DNA of 64,000 bases from Candidatus Marinarcus aquaticus. GTDB taxonomy: Bacteria; Campylobacterota; Campylobacteria; Campylobacterales; Arcobacteraceae. Shown here one piece after another: positions 25,952 to 35,561 of the stretch. Made by a program: the position numbers and the translations under genes. Where the stretch lies: contig NZ_PDKN01000002.1 of the NCBI RefSeq assembly GCF_004116335.1, positions 248,001 through 312,000 of the forward strand. Reading direction: 5' to 3'. The stretch's first letter is position 1; each line of letters opens with the position of its first letter. The notes under the pieces were generated by a model. It did not search any database. It saw only the letters and a program-made list of their open reading frames with translations, and was not told where the DNA came from.

Positions 25952-25964
25952 ATAAGGATACTCA

Positions 25965-26918
25965 TTGACACTTCAAGAATTCATAAACTATTTAAATATT
26001 GAGTCTCAACACACTTCAGATATTGAAATCACAGGATTAAACACACTTCAAGATGCAACATCTTCTCAAATTAGCTTTTTAGAGAATAAAAAATATACTC
26101 ATGAATTAGAAAAAACCAATGCAGGAGCTGTTCTTGTAACACAAGAGTTAGCACACTTGGTTCCTAAAAACTGCATTGCACTGATTACACCAGAACCGTA
26201 CTTAAAACTGGCGTATGCTTCAAAACTTTTTGCACCCAATGTGGTTGAAACAGAAGGTAAAGAGCCAGAAATTGGTGAAAATACAACTATCATGCCACAT
26301 GTTTATGTGGGTAAAGACAGTGTGATTGGAAAGAACTGTACGATTATGTCAGGAGCGTACATTGCTGATAATGTTCACATTGGTGATAATACACTTATTT
26401 ACCCAAATGTAACCGTATACCGAGATTGCACTATTGGAAATGATTGTATCATTCATGCAGGGACTGTGATAGGTTCAGATGGGTTTGGATTTGCTCACAC
26501 AAAAGAGGGTAAATATATAAAAATTTATCAAAATGGAAATGTGGTCATTGGAAATGATGTTGAGTTAGGTTCAAACACTTCTATTGACAGAGCGGCGTTT
26601 AATTCAACCATCATTGGAAATGGTGTAAGAATTGATAACTTGGTGCATATTGCACATAACTGTATTTTAAAAGATGGATGTATTCTAACAGGACAAGTAG
26701 GCTTGTCTGGTTCTACAACACTGCACGAATATGTTATTATGGGTGGACAAAGTGCCACAGCAGGGCATTTAGAAATTGCTCCATTTACAACGATTGCTGC
26801 ACGAGGTGGGGTAACAAAAACCATTAGTGAGCCTAAAAAGCAGTGGGCAGGTTTCCCTTTGATGGAACATCGAGTTTGGTTGAAACTGCAAGGTCGAATT
26901 GCCAAGTTATTAAAATAG
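25965..26918 (+). CDS. lpxD: UDP-3-O-acylglucosamine N-acyltransferase LpxD
   Basis: A 317-residue left-handed beta-helix acyltransferase of lipid A synthesis. The N-terminal uridine-binding domain ends near residue 100, hexapeptide repeats run from there, and the LVHIAHNC block (His 228/231) contains the catalytic histidine. GQVGLSGSTTLHEYV and GGQSATAGHLEI complete the helix. The start is TTG at 25965, with AAGGA upstream. ftsK follows after 13 nt. Confidence 0.95.
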   Translation: MTLQEFINYLNIESQHTSDIEITGLNTLQDATSSQISFLENKKYTHELEKTNAGAVLVTQELAHLVPKNCIALITPEPYLKLAYASKLFAPNVVETEGKEPEIGENTTIMPHVYVGKDSVIGKNCTIMSGAYIADNVHIGDNTLIYPNVTVYRDCTIGNDCIIHAGTVIGSDGFGFAHTKEGKYIKIYQNGNVVIGNDVELGSNTSIDRAAFNSTIIGNGVRIDNLVHIAHNCILKDGCILTGQVGLSGSTTLHEYVIMGGQSATAGHLEIAPFTTIAARGGVTKTISEPKKQWAGFPLMEHRVWLKLQGRIAKLLK

Positions 26919-26931
26919 AGGATTATACAGA

Positions 26932-29115
26932 TTGAATAAAATTATTTCATTGATCATTGCTTTTATCATTGTTTATTTAGAGTTTGCAATTTTTGCGTTG
27001 GACAAAGCCAGTGTTGGAAAAATAGGTTATGTGTTTGCTCATACTTCACACAGCTACTTAGGATACTTGGCATATATTTATCTTTTTATTTTTGTTTATG
27101 TGATTTACAAACTCAATTTTTCAAAAACGGATGGTTTAGATTTAACGCTTCGTTTGTTAACCCTTGTGACTGCTTTTGTCTCTTTGATTATTTTCCAAGC
27201 TTTGATTTTAAAAGACTCAACAGCAGGTATTATTGGAAACAGTATCGTAAAAGAGTTAAGCCCTTTTATTGGAGATGCGGGGTTATGGATTTTTATGATC
27301 ATTGGTTTGGCCATTTTTTTGACGGTTTTTTTAGAACATAAAAGAGAAGAACTCAGCTCAAATTTGAAAAATCTGATTACTTATAAACCCAAAGAGAAAA
27401 CAAGCGTGCAAAATGGTTTTATGAAAAAAAAAGAAGCACCAGCCAAAGAACATAAAAAAGAGAAAGTGACCGTTAAAGAAGTCGGAGACACCGCTGAAAT
27501 ATCAATTGAAGAGGATAATGAAGCTGATATTGAATTCAAAAAAACTGAAACAAATAGTAAAAATACGGTTGAGTTTGAAGAGGCTGAACTGGTTGATGAA
27601 ACAACACTTCTGGCTAAAGAAGAGACACCTCATGCACTCATTGTAGATGAACTTGAAGAGAATAAAAAATTATTGGATGAAATTGAACTGGGTGAAGGGG
27701 AAAAACCAAAAGATTTTAAACTGCCTCCCACAGAGTTTTTTCAAGAAGCACCTAAAGAGTCAAAAACAAAAGTAAACGAAGCTTTTATTGATAATAAGAT
27801 TGCTGATTTACTTGAAAAACTGATGATGTTTAAAATTGAAGGGGATGTGGTACGAACCTATACAGGACCTATTGTAACAACATTTGAGTTTAAACCAGCT
27901 CCCAATGTTAAAGTCTCTAAAATTTTAAACTTGCAAGATGACTTGGCCATGGCTTTAAAAGCGCAAACCATACGTATTCAAGCACCCATTCCTGGTAAAG
28001 ATGTGGTGGGAATTGAAGTTCCTAATGATGACCCACAAGTTATCTATATCAAAGAGCTTTTAGAGAGTGAAATTTTTCAAAATGCAAAATCACCTTTAAC
28101 GATGATTTTAGGAAAAGATATTGTGGGTAAACCCTTTATTACGGATCTTAAGAGATTACCTCATTTATTGATTGCAGGGACAACTGGAAGTGGAAAGTCT
28201 GTGGGGTTAAACTCAATGATTTTATCACTTTTATATAAGAATTCTCCGGATAATTTAAAACTGATTATGATTGATCCTAAGATGTTGGAATTTTCAATGT
28301 ACAATGATATCCCACATCTTTTAACGCCTGTTATTACAAAACCTACTGAAGCCATAAATGCGTTATCAAACATGGTTTCTGAAATGGAGAGACGATACAC
28401 GTTGATGTCTCAAACAAAAACAAAAAACATCGAAAACTATAATGAAAAAGCAAAAAAAAATGGGTATGAACCATTCCCTTATATTGTTGTGATTATTGAT
28501 GAGTTGGCAGACTTGATGATGACCAGTGGTAAAGAGGTTGAGCTTTCTATTGCTAGGCTTGCACAAATGGCACGAGCAAGTGGTATTCACCTAATCGTTG
28601 CAACGCAACGACCATCTGTGGATGTTGTAACGGGTCTGATTAAAGCAAACTTACCAAGTCGTGTTTCGTATAAAGTAGGGCAAAAAGTCGATTCTAAAAT
28701 CATTTTAGACTCTATGGGCGCTGAATCATTGCTTGGTCGTGGAGATATGCTTTTTACCCCTCCTGGTATGTCAGGACTCGTACGTGTACATGCTCCTTGG
28801 AGCACAGAAATTGAGATTGAAAAAGTCGTAGAGTTCTTAAAAGACCAACGCGAAGTTGAGTATGATATGCAATTTGTCAAACAAAAAGAAGAATCAGCGC
28901 TTGCTGGTGAATTTGAAGGTGATATGGGAGAGTTGGATGAACTCTATGAAGAGGCAAAACAGATTGTGATTATGGATCAAAAAAGCTCTATCAGTTACCT
29001 TCAAAGAAAGTTGCGAATTGGATACAACCGAGCTGCCACGATTGTGGAACAGCTTGAGAAAACAGGGATCCTTTCTGAAGCCAATATAAAAGGGAATCGA
29101 GAGATTCTGGTTTAA
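26932..29115 (+). CDS. ftsK: DNA translocase FtsK
   Basis: A 727-residue cell-division translocase. Four hydrophobic segments occupy the first about 140 residues, followed by a charged Glu/Lys-rich linker, the translocase motor with Walker A GTTGSGKS near 416-424 and Walker B IVVIIDELADLMM, and the C-terminal winged-helix gamma domain (LRIGYNRAATIVEQLEKTGI). It pumps chromosome dimers toward the terminus and activates Xer recombination; xerH and a candidate dif site lie in this same window. Start is TTG at 26932. Confidence 0.95.
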   Translation: MNKIISLIIAFIIVYLEFAIFALDKASVGKIGYVFAHTSHSYLGYLAYIYLFIFVYVIYKLNFSKTDGLDLTLRLLTLVTAFVSLIIFQALILKDSTAGIIGNSIVKELSPFIGDAGLWIFMIIGLAIFLTVFLEHKREELSSNLKNLITYKPKEKTSVQNGFMKKKEAPAKEHKKEKVTVKEVGDTAEISIEEDNEADIEFKKTETNSKNTVEFEEAELVDETTLLAKEETPHALIVDELEENKKLLDEIELGEGEKPKDFKLPPTEFFQEAPKESKTKVNEAFIDNKIADLLEKLMMFKIEGDVVRTYTGPIVTTFEFKPAPNVKVSKILNLQDDLAMALKAQTIRIQAPIPGKDVVGIEVPNDDPQVIYIKELLESEIFQNAKSPLTMILGKDIVGKPFITDLKRLPHLLIAGTTGSGKSVGLNSMILSLLYKNSPDNLKLIMIDPKMLEFSMYNDIPHLLTPVITKPTEAINALSNMVSEMERRYTLMSQTKTKNIENYNEKAKKNGYEPFPYIVVIIDELADLMMTSGKEVELSIARLAQMARASGIHLIVATQRPSVDVVTGLIKANLPSRVSYKVGQKVDSKIILDSMGAESLLGRGDMLFTPPGMSGLVRVHAPWSTEIEIEKVVEFLKDQREVEYDMQFVKQKEESALAGEFEGDMGELDELYEEAKQIVIMDQKSSISYLQRKLRIGYNRAATIVEQLEKTGILSEANIKGNREILV

Positions 29116-29124
29116 TGTGAGCAA

Positions 29125-29150
29125 ACATAAAAGCAAATCTGCTTTTATGT
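29125..29150 (+). terminator. Terminator after ftsK
   Basis: 11-bp perfect stem ACATAAAAGCA/TGCTTTTATGT with a 4-nt loop; only a weak T-run follows. Confidence 0.7.
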
Positions 29151-29209
29151 CGTTTTGAACTTCTTTTTTCTCAAAAAAACTAACTTATAAAAATAATAGA
29201 CTAAAACCC

Positions 29210-29215
29210 TATAAT
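29210..29215 (+). promoter_or_regulatory. -10 box for hpf
   Basis: Perfect TATAAT in a T/A-rich context, 65 nt before the chosen hpf start. Confidence 0.5.
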
Positions 29216-29280
29216 CTGCCCATAAATTTATAATACATATGTTAGAATTAAGAATAAATATAAAGAAGAAGGAGTATGTT

Positions 29281-29823
29281 ATGAATACAAGTATTGTAGG
29301 AAGACACATAGAACTAACAGATGCTATCAAAGATTATGTAAATAGCTCAGTAGATATTTTTAAAAAATATAATTTAGATATTATTTCAGTAAATTCAATC
29401 ATCAGTAAAGAAGAGAGAAATAGTAAACCTGTATTTGTTTTTGAGTTCACGTTAAATGTAGCACATTTAGATACAATTGTTGTAAAACAAAAAGATAAAG
29501 ATTTGTATTCTGCGGTTGATATTGCAGTAGACAGAGTATCTAAAGTTCTAAGAAGACATCATGATAAAATCACTGGACACAAAGCAACAAAATTGACTGA
29601 AGTTGAAGCGGTAGAAGTGGAAGATGCAATCGCAAATGAGTTGGATAAATTTGAAAACGAAATCGTGCCTGTACGATTGGTTTCTTATAAACCAATGGAT
29701 ATTGAAGAGGCATTAAATGACCTTAAAGGAAGTGATGCTGTATTTAAAGTATTCTATGATAAAGATGATAACATGCGAGTACTTTACAGAACAAGTACTG
29801 AAGGTAAATTTGGTCTTTACTAA
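29281..29823 (+). CDS. hpf: Ribosome hibernation promoting factor (long form)
   Basis: A 180-residue protein. The N-terminal HPF/RaiA domain has TSIVGRHIELTDAIKDYV and LYSAVDIAVDRVSKVLRRHHDK, and the C-terminal domain (about residue 120 on, with SYKPMDIEEALNDL and VLYRTSTEGKFGLY) is the dimerisation module of long HPF proteins that form 100S ribosomes. I start at ATG 29281 with AAGGAG 6 nt upstream; an earlier in-frame ATG at 29239 lacks a ribosome site. Its own promoter and terminator flank it. Confidence 0.92.
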   Translation: MNTSIVGRHIELTDAIKDYVNSSVDIFKKYNLDIISVNSIISKEERNSKPVFVFEFTLNVAHLDTIVVKQKDKDLYSAVDIAVDRVSKVLRRHHDKITGHKATKLTEVEAVEVEDAIANELDKFENEIVPVRLVSYKPMDIEEALNDLKGSDAVFKVFYDKDDNMRVLYRTSTEGKFGLY

Positions 29824-29844
29824 GAAATCTTTTAAGATTTGGAT

Positions 29845-29878
29845 AAAAGGTATTAGCAGTTTTGCTAATACCTTTTTT
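29845..29878 (+). terminator. Rho-independent terminator of hpf
   Basis: 14-bp perfect stem (AAAAGGTATTAGCA and complement), GTTT loop, T-run at the 3' arm. Confidence 0.88.
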
Positions 29879-29912
29879 CGTTTAGGCAAAATATAAAATT
29901 GGGAAAATAAAA

Positions 29913-31325
29913 ATGAAAAAAATAGCGTTAATTGGGCAACCAAATGTTGGTAAAAGTTCTTTGTTTAATCGAATTGCAAAAAAGAGAATTGCAATCGTCA
30001 GTGAACAATCAGGGACAACAAGAGATATTCGAAAACACAATGTAGAGATTTTCGATAAAGAAGCTTTAATGCTTGACACAGGTGGTATTGATGAGACTGA
30101 TGATGCCATTTTTTCAAATGTGAAACGAAAGTCTGTTGAGACAGCCAAAGAAGCAGATATCATACTGTTTATGGTAGATGGGAAACGAATACCAGATGAT
30201 AAAGATAAAGAGTTGTATTATGAGCTTCAAGCATTGGGCAAAGAGTTGGCTTTGGTTGTCAATAAAATTGATAATGATAAAGAGATGGAGAGACTGTGGT
30301 CTTTTTATGAATTTGGTATTGGTGAAGAGAATCTCTTTGGAATTTCAGTCTCTCATAATCGGGGAACAACAAAACTTTTTGATTGGATTTATGACAGACT
30401 GCCAGAGACAGTTGAACCTATTCAAGTTAAAAAAGAGAAAGAGGGTGAAGAGGACGATGAGTTTGAGTATGATGAAGAGCTTATCGAAGAAGTTATTGAA
30501 GAAGAGAGTAATGAGATTAAAGTTGCCATTATTGGAAAAGTTAATGTGGGGAAAAGCTCTATTTTAAATGCTTTAACGGGACAGGAACGTTCAGTAGTCT
30601 CTCCTATTGCAGGTACAACCATTGACCCTGTTGATGAGTCTTTTGAGTATGAAGGTAAAAATATCACTTTTGTGGACACTGCTGGTTTACGACGACGTGG
30701 AAGTATTGAAGGGATTGAGAAGTATGCTTTAATGCGTACAGAAGATATGCTTCAAAAAGCAAATATTGCACTGCTTGTTTTAGATGCCAGTAAACCTTTT
30801 GCAGATTTGGATGAAAAAATTTCAGGATTGGTCGATAAACATGGTTTGGCAACCATCATTGTTTTAAATAAATGGGATGAGAACATGGATACCTTTAAAA
30901 AGCTTGAAGAAGAGGTACGACGACGTTTTCGCTTCTTGTTTTTTGCTCCTATAATTGCAGTATCAGCAAAAACAGGACGAAGTATTGACCGGCTTAAAGA
31001 TAAAATCATTGCTATTCATGAGAACTATTCACGACGTATTTCTACGTCAGTGTTGAATAAAACAATTGAAACAGCAGTGATGAGACATGCATTGCCAAGT
31101 CCAAATGGGGCTTATTTACGTATTTATTATGCAACACAATTTGGTGTGAAACCTCCAAGAATTGCATTGATTATGAATAAACCAAAACTTCTGCATTTCA
31201 GTTATAAACGATATTTGATGAACTTTTTAAGAGAGAATATCGATTTTGAAGGAACACCAATTCACTTAGTCACAAGAGGAAAAGGTGAAAGAGAAGAAGA
31301 GGAAGAGGTTGTAACACAATATTGA
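29913..31325 (+). CDS. der: Ribosome biogenesis GTPase Der (EngA)
   Basis: A 470-residue protein with two tandem G domains: GQPNVGKSSLFN at residues 8-19 and GKVNVGKSSILN about 205-216, each with DTGG/DTAG and NKxD motifs (VNKID, LNKWD), separated by an acidic linker. The C-terminal KH-like domain with YYATQFGVKPPRIALIMN binds ribosomal RNA. It acts in 50S subunit assembly. A SulP transporter gene starts 27 nt downstream. Confidence 0.95.
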   Translation: MKKIALIGQPNVGKSSLFNRIAKKRIAIVSEQSGTTRDIRKHNVEIFDKEALMLDTGGIDETDDAIFSNVKRKSVETAKEADIILFMVDGKRIPDDKDKELYYELQALGKELALVVNKIDNDKEMERLWSFYEFGIGEENLFGISVSHNRGTTKLFDWIYDRLPETVEPIQVKKEKEGEEDDEFEYDEELIEEVIEEESNEIKVAIIGKVNVGKSSILNALTGQERSVVSPIAGTTIDPVDESFEYEGKNITFVDTAGLRRRGSIEGIEKYALMRTEDMLQKANIALLVLDASKPFADLDEKISGLVDKHGLATIIVLNKWDENMDTFKKLEEEVRRRFRFLFFAPIIAVSAKTGRSIDRLKDKIIAIHENYSRRISTSVLNKTIETAVMRHALPSPNGAYLRIYYATQFGVKPPRIALIMNKPKLLHFSYKRYLMNFLRENIDFEGTPIHLVTRGKGEREEEEEVVTQY

Positions 31326-31352
31326 TATAAAATCAAATAAAGGAGTGATTCG

Positions 31353-32924
31353 TTGAATAATATTAAAAATAATGTTCTGGGTGGAATTACAGCAGCGGTT
31401 GTGGCTTTACCATTGGCCTTGGCTTTTGGTGTTGCAAGTGGTGCTGGAGCAACGGCCGGTTTGTATGGTGCGATTATTTTAGGTTTTTTTGCTTCTTTAT
31501 TTGGGGGAACCAAAACACAAATCTCTGGTCCTACGGGACCCATGACCGTAGTTATTGCTTCAGCAGTGGTGGCTTTTTCAGGTGACATTAATGCCGTCAT
31601 GACCGTTGTACTTATTGCTGGAATCTTACAAATAGCCTTTGGTGTTTTAGGTATTGGTAAATGGGTTCGTTATATTCCTTATCCTGTAATCTCAGGCTTT
31701 ATGAGTGGAATAGGGTGTATTATTATCTTACTTCAAATCAACCCTTTTGTCGGTGTAGAGTCTTCGGGTCCAATTTTACAAACGATTATTGACATACCTA
31801 AAACATTTCAAAATGCCAGTCTTCCTTCACTTATAATTGCAACTTTAACACTCGTGATTATGTTTTTTACACCTAAGAAAATATCTTCAATTATACCTTC
31901 AGCTTTGATTGCCTTAGTAGTGATGACATATGTGAGTGTGTTTTTCTCTTTTTCAATTCCAACTATTGGGGAAATTCCTACCACACTTCCAGAGTTTATC
32001 TTGCCTACAACTTTTGAGTTTATTAAACTCAAAGAGGTGGTTACGTTTGCAGTTACTTTGGCTCTATTAGGAACGATTGATACACTTTTAACTTCAGTGG
32101 TTGCTGATTCCATGACCAAAACAAAACATAACTCCAATAAAGAGTTAATAGGACAAGGTATTGGTAATGCTTTGTGTTCATTTGTGGGAGCTATTCCTGG
32201 AGCGGGAGCAACCATGCGAACGGTTATTAACATTAAAAGCGGCAGTGATTCGAACCTTTCAGGAATGGTTCATGCGGTTACGTTGTTAGTCATTGTGCTT
32301 TTTCTTGCCCCTCTGGCTTCACAAATTCCATTGGCTGTGTTAGCGGGTATTTTAATCAAAGTAGGATTTGATATTTTAGATTATCGTTTCTTTAAAATCA
32401 TGACCAAAGTACCAAGAAAAGATTTGGTCATTATGAGTGTGGTGCTTTTATTAACGGTGTTTGTTGATTTGATTATGGCCGTAGGTGTAGGTATTACGAT
32501 TGCATCCATTCTCTCTATTTATCATATTTCTAAACACACAAAGTTTCAAACGAAAAAATCCAAAGATATTATTGCTTTGGATTTAAAACAGTCAACTACA
32601 AAAGTGTTGAAAATTCATGGGTCACTCTTTTTTGCAACGTCTGAAATGTTAGAGAAGCGTATGAATAAATTGAAAAATGTTGAGAATATTATTATTGATG
32701 CCTACAGTGTTGGTTTTCTTGACCTCTCTGCAATGTTAACGCTGGAAGAGATCGTGCAACATCTTGTGCAAGAACATAAGGAGGTCTATTTGCTTTTAAA
32801 TGAGGCCAATCGAAGAAAAGTACTTAAAATTGATACAAAAGGGGTTTTCTCCTCAATTCATATGTATAAAACACTGCAACAAGCAATGAATGATATTGAA
32901 AAAAGGGCAATGGTTAATGGCTAA
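31353..32924 (+). CDS. SulP-family anion transporter with STAS domain (second copy)
   Basis: A 523-residue transporter opening with NVLGGITAAVVALPLALAFGVASGAGATAGLYGAII, typical of the SulP branch annotated as sulfate or bicarbonate (BicA-like) transporters; the SGPTGPMTVV substrate motif and a C-terminal STAS domain (IIIDAYSVGFLDLSAMLTL) are intact. It differs clearly from the SulP protein at 19578-21122. The start is TTG at 31353 after AAAGGAG. It overlaps hemD by 8 nt. Substrate unknown. Confidence 0.88.
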   Translation: MNNIKNNVLGGITAAVVALPLALAFGVASGAGATAGLYGAIILGFFASLFGGTKTQISGPTGPMTVVIASAVVAFSGDINAVMTVVLIAGILQIAFGVLGIGKWVRYIPYPVISGFMSGIGCIIILLQINPFVGVESSGPILQTIIDIPKTFQNASLPSLIIATLTLVIMFFTPKKISSIIPSALIALVVMTYVSVFFSFSIPTIGEIPTTLPEFILPTTFEFIKLKEVVTFAVTLALLGTIDTLLTSVVADSMTKTKHNSNKELIGQGIGNALCSFVGAIPGAGATMRTVINIKSGSDSNLSGMVHAVTLLVIVLFLAPLASQIPLAVLAGILIKVGFDILDYRFFKIMTKVPRKDLVIMSVVLLLTVFVDLIMAVGVGITIASILSIYHISKHTKFQTKKSKDIIALDLKQSTTKVLKIHGSLFFATSEMLEKRMNKLKNVENIIIDAYSVGFLDLSAMLTLEEIVQHLVQEHKEVYLLLNEANRRKVLKIDTKGVFSSIHMYKTLQQAMNDIEKRAMVNG

Positions 32925-33555
32925 AATTTATGCACTCAATGATCAAATCTATGATGGTGTTGAAAACATACCTCTTTTAGGTATAAATTATCTGCCCAAA
33001 AAGATTGATTTTTCAAGTTATGATGCTTTGATTTTTACATCAAAAAACGCGGCATACTCGGTGGACTCTTTTAACCAAGAGTGGAAAAGAGTACCTGCAT
33101 ATGTGATTGCTCCTAAAACAGCCAAAGAGGTTCAAAAACTGGGCGGAAACGTTGTTTTCACTGGTCACAGTGGGCATGGACAAGAGTTTGCAAATGAATT
33201 GTTGAAAGTCTTAACAACGCAAAGAGTTCTGTTTTTAAAAGCTAAAAAAGTGCTCTCTGATTTACCCAATATCTTAAAAGAAAATGGTATAGATATTGAG
33301 TCCATAACCGTTTATGAAACGTCGTGCAATAGACTTCTAAAAAAGTATGATATTGAAAAAGATTCCGTTATTATCTTCTCTTCCCCTTCTACAATTGAGT
33401 GTTTCTTTACGTATTTTACTTGGGATGAAAGCTATAAAGCTGTGGTCATTGGAGGAACAACAGCCAAGTATCTTCCAAAAATCGTTTCCTACACCATTGC
33501 TGAAGCTACTTCAATGGAAGAGTGTATTAAAAAAGCCAAAGAGTTATTAATCTGA
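32917..33555 (+). CDS. hemD: Uroporphyrinogen-III synthase HemD (divergent)
   Basis: A 212-residue two-domain protein with the weakly conserved HemD pattern: YDALIFTSKNAAYSV near residue 36, AYVIAPKTAKEVQKLG, VLFLKAKKVLSDLPNIL, VYETSC, and VIIFSSPSTIECFF. It cyclises hydroxymethylbilane in tetrapyrrole synthesis. I start at ATG 32917, the natural MAKIYALND start, rather than 32890. Sequence conservation in this family is poor everywhere, so the call rests on the ordered weak motifs and length. Confidence 0.82.
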   Translation: MAKIYALNDQIYDGVENIPLLGINYLPKKIDFSSYDALIFTSKNAAYSVDSFNQEWKRVPAYVIAPKTAKEVQKLGGNVVFTGHSGHGQEFANELLKVLTTQRVLFLKAKKVLSDLPNILKENGIDIESITVYETSCNRLLKKYDIEKDSVIIFSSPSTIECFFTYFTWDESYKAVVIGGTTAKYLPKIVSYTIAEATSMEECIKKAKELLI

Positions 33556-33618
33556 GTAATTCTTTTATCTTCAAAGTCACAAACGAAAAATTTAATCTCT
33601 TATTTAATCATTATTAGA

Positions 33619-33624
33619 TAAAAT
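33619..33624 (+). promoter_or_regulatory. -10 box for the structured RNA upstream of purD
   Basis: TAAAAT 6 nt before 33631, where the closing stem of the predicted RNA begins. The spacing fits a transcription start at the base of that stem. Confidence 0.45.
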
Positions 33625-33630
33625 AAGTCT

Positions 33631-33802
33631 ATATCTAAGTATAACGGGATTTCCATTGTTGAGGGTCCGATACTGTGTTTATGTGTGTAATCGTAGTCGA
33701 CTGGTGTGTAACGGTTCAACTGAACTGTTCCTTAAGGTTGCCTCTTACGTGCAGTTATTGGCTTTTGTGGGCCATTTTGATGGTTAACGTCTACTTGGAT
33801 AT
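33631..33802 (+). ncRNA. ssrS: Probable 6S RNA
   Basis: A 172-nt structured, relatively GC-rich stretch between hemD and purD. ATATCTAAGTA (33631-33641) pairs with TACTTGGATAT (33792-33802); inside it CCAT/ATGG (33653-33656/33780-33783), GGTCC/GGGCC (33664-33668/33769-33773) and CTGTGT/GTGCAG extend a rod, capped by an AACGGTTC/GAACTGTT hairpin (33710-33729). A long interrupted rod with internal bubbles and about 170-180 nt fits 6S RNA, which mimics an open promoter and binds RNA polymerase. I recall 6S RNA lying near purD in related genera, but that is memory. A purD leader riboswitch is the alternative. Confidence 0.55.
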
Positions 33803-33832
33803 TTGGATAATAATTAAATAAGGATTTTAATA

Positions 33833-35104
33833 GTGAATATATTAATACTTGGTAGTGGTGGTCGAGAATACTCTATTGGATTGGCGATTTCTAAAGAAGA
33901 AACAGCGCACAATCTTTTTTTTATGCCTGGAAATGGTGCAACTTCAAACCTTGGTGAAAATATTAATATTAAAGATTATAATGAGTTGGCTCTATGGGCT
34001 AAAGAGAAGAGCATTGATTTAACCATTGTTGGACCAGAAGCTCCATTGGTTGATGGAGTCGTTGATATATTCAAAAAACATGATTTAACTATTTTTGGAC
34101 CAAGTGCAGCTGCAGCACGACTTGAAGGTTCAAAAGCATATATGAAAAATATTTTAAAAAAATACAATATTCCTACTGCAGCATTTATTGAAACAACAAA
34201 CAAAGATGAAGCATTTGCATTTATTGATTCAATGACAAGAACACCTATTGTAGTAAAAGCAGATGGGCTTTGTGCAGGAAAAGGTGTAATTATAGCTCAA
34301 AGTAAAGAAGAAGCAAAAGAAGCAGCTGCAGATATGTTAAGCGGGGCATCTTTTGGTGATGCTGGAAATAATGTTGTTATTGAAGAGTTTTTAGATGGAT
34401 ATGAACTCTCTATCTTTGCTATTTGCGATGGAGAGAATTATAAAGTTTTACCTGCAGCACAAGACCATAAGCGAATTGGTGATGGTGATACCGGACCAAA
34501 CACAGGTGGAATGGGTGCCTATGCTCCAACACCATTAGTCAATGATGATATTTATAAAAAAGTAGAAGAGAGAGTGATTAAACCAACGCTCAAAGGGATG
34601 CAACAAGAGGGAGCTCCTTTTGAAGGGGTTCTTTTTATTGGGGTCATGGTGGTTGATGGTGAGCCAATCATTTTAGAGTACAACGTACGATTTGGTGATC
34701 CTGAGTGTGAAATCATTATGCCACTTTTAGCAACATCTGTGTCTGAACTTTTCTACAAAGGTGCAACCAAAGATTTGGATTCATTGAATATCGAAATTAA
34801 AAAAGAGTTTGGTGTGGGTGTTGTAATGGCGAGTGCTAATTACCCATACTCAAGCAGTGAACCCGCACAAATCATAGTTGATGAGATTGTAGATGAAGAT
34901 ATTTTAAACAATACTCATATCTCTTATGCAGGTGTAAGTAAAGAAGGAGACGAACTCTTTGCTACTGGTGGAAGAGTGTTAGTGTGTGTGGGATTTGGTG
35001 AAAGTATCAAACAAGCACGAGACAGAGCTTATGCATTGTGTGGACAAGTGCACTTTGCAGGTAAAAAATGTCGAACTGATATTGCATATCAAGCGTTAAA
35101 GTAA
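33833..35104 (+). CDS. purD: Phosphoribosylamine-glycine ligase PurD
   Basis: A 423-residue ATP-grasp enzyme of purine synthesis. The family start [17 protein letters not shown], the [15 protein letters not shown]-grasp block, [22 protein letters not shown] and [10 protein letters not shown] are all intact. The start is GTG at 33833, with AAGGA 8 nt upstream. No separate promoter is evident between the structured RNA and purD, so read-through from the RNA promoter is possible. RDD protein, lptD, PRTase and pnp follow with tiny gaps. Confidence 0.96.
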   Translation: MNILILGSGGREYSIGLAISKEETAHNLFFMPGNGATSNLGENINIKDYNELALWAKEKSIDLTIVGPEAPLVDGVVDIFKKHDLTIFGPSAAAARLEGSKAYMKNILKKYNIPTAAFIETTNKDEAFAFIDSMTRTPIVVKADGLCAGKGVIIAQSKEEAKEAAADMLSGASFGDAGNNVVIEEFLDGYELSIFAICDGENYKVLPAAQDHKRIGDGDTGPNTGGMGAYAPTPLVNDDIYKKVEERVIKPTLKGMQQEGAPFEGVLFIGVMVVDGEPIILEYNVRFGDPECEIIMPLLATSVSELFYKGATKDLDSLNIEIKKEFGVGVVMASANYPYSSSEPAQIIVDEIVDEDILNNTHISYAGVSKEGDELFATGGRVLVCVGFGESIKQARDRAYALCGQVHFAGKKCRTDIAYQALK

Positions 35105-35111
35105 GCCTCCA

Positions 35112-35561
35112 ATGCAATACAATAAAGAAGAGATAGAAACCAAGAATTTAGAGTTGGCCTCTTTTATTTCAAGAGCCATTGCATTTATCATTGACGATTT
35201 GTTGATCACTTTGGTTGTGGTTGTTCTTTTTTGGGAACAAGTAAATGCAACCAATGGAGAACTTCTTAATTTATTGATGATTATGAATGATAATTTGGGA
35301 CAAATTCTTTTAATGAAATTTGTTTATCAAGGCTTCTTTATTTGGTATTATGGTGCAACTATTGGAAAAATTGTTGTTAAAATCAGAGTGGTTGATTATG
35401 ATAATTTTGGCCGTGTAAGTTTTGGGGCAGCTTTTATTCGATCTTTCTTTAGACTTATCAGCGAAATGTTCTTTTACGTCGGATTTATGTTGGCTTTTTT
35501 TACGCAAGGAAGACAAACCCTACAAGATAAAATTGGTAAAACGTTGGTGATAAATGCTTAA
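35112..35561 (+). CDS. RDD family membrane protein
   Basis: A 149-residue protein with three hydrophobic segments (about residues 25-45, 65-85, 120-140). The family's signature appears as SRAIAFIIDDLLITL at the first segment (the R-D-D residues) and GKIVVKIRVV after the second; QTLQDKIGKTLVI closes it. Function of RDD proteins is largely unknown; ion exchange has been proposed for some. It overlaps lptD by 8 nt and keeps the same place between purD and lptD that I recall from relatives. Confidence 0.85.
   Translation: MQYNKEEIETKNLELASFISRAIAFIIDDLLITLVVVVLFWEQVNATNGELLNLLMIMNDNLGQILLMKFVYQGFFIWYYGATIGKIVVKIRVVDYDNFGRVSFGAAFIRSFFRLISEMFFYVGFMLAFFTQGRQTLQDKIGKTLVINA

Noticed and set aside
30178-30567. 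129-codon ORF within der
   Set aside because: Alternative-frame shadow of an intact, well-conserved GTPase; no motif and biased composition.
33631-33802. Purine riboswitch ahead of purD
   Set aside because: The three-helix purine aptamer with its conserved junction bases is not visible; a long closing rod is seen instead.
33631-33802. SRP (4.5S) RNA
   Set aside because: The conserved apical GGUCAGG...GGAAGCAGCC motif is absent and the RNA is longer than the small SRP type.
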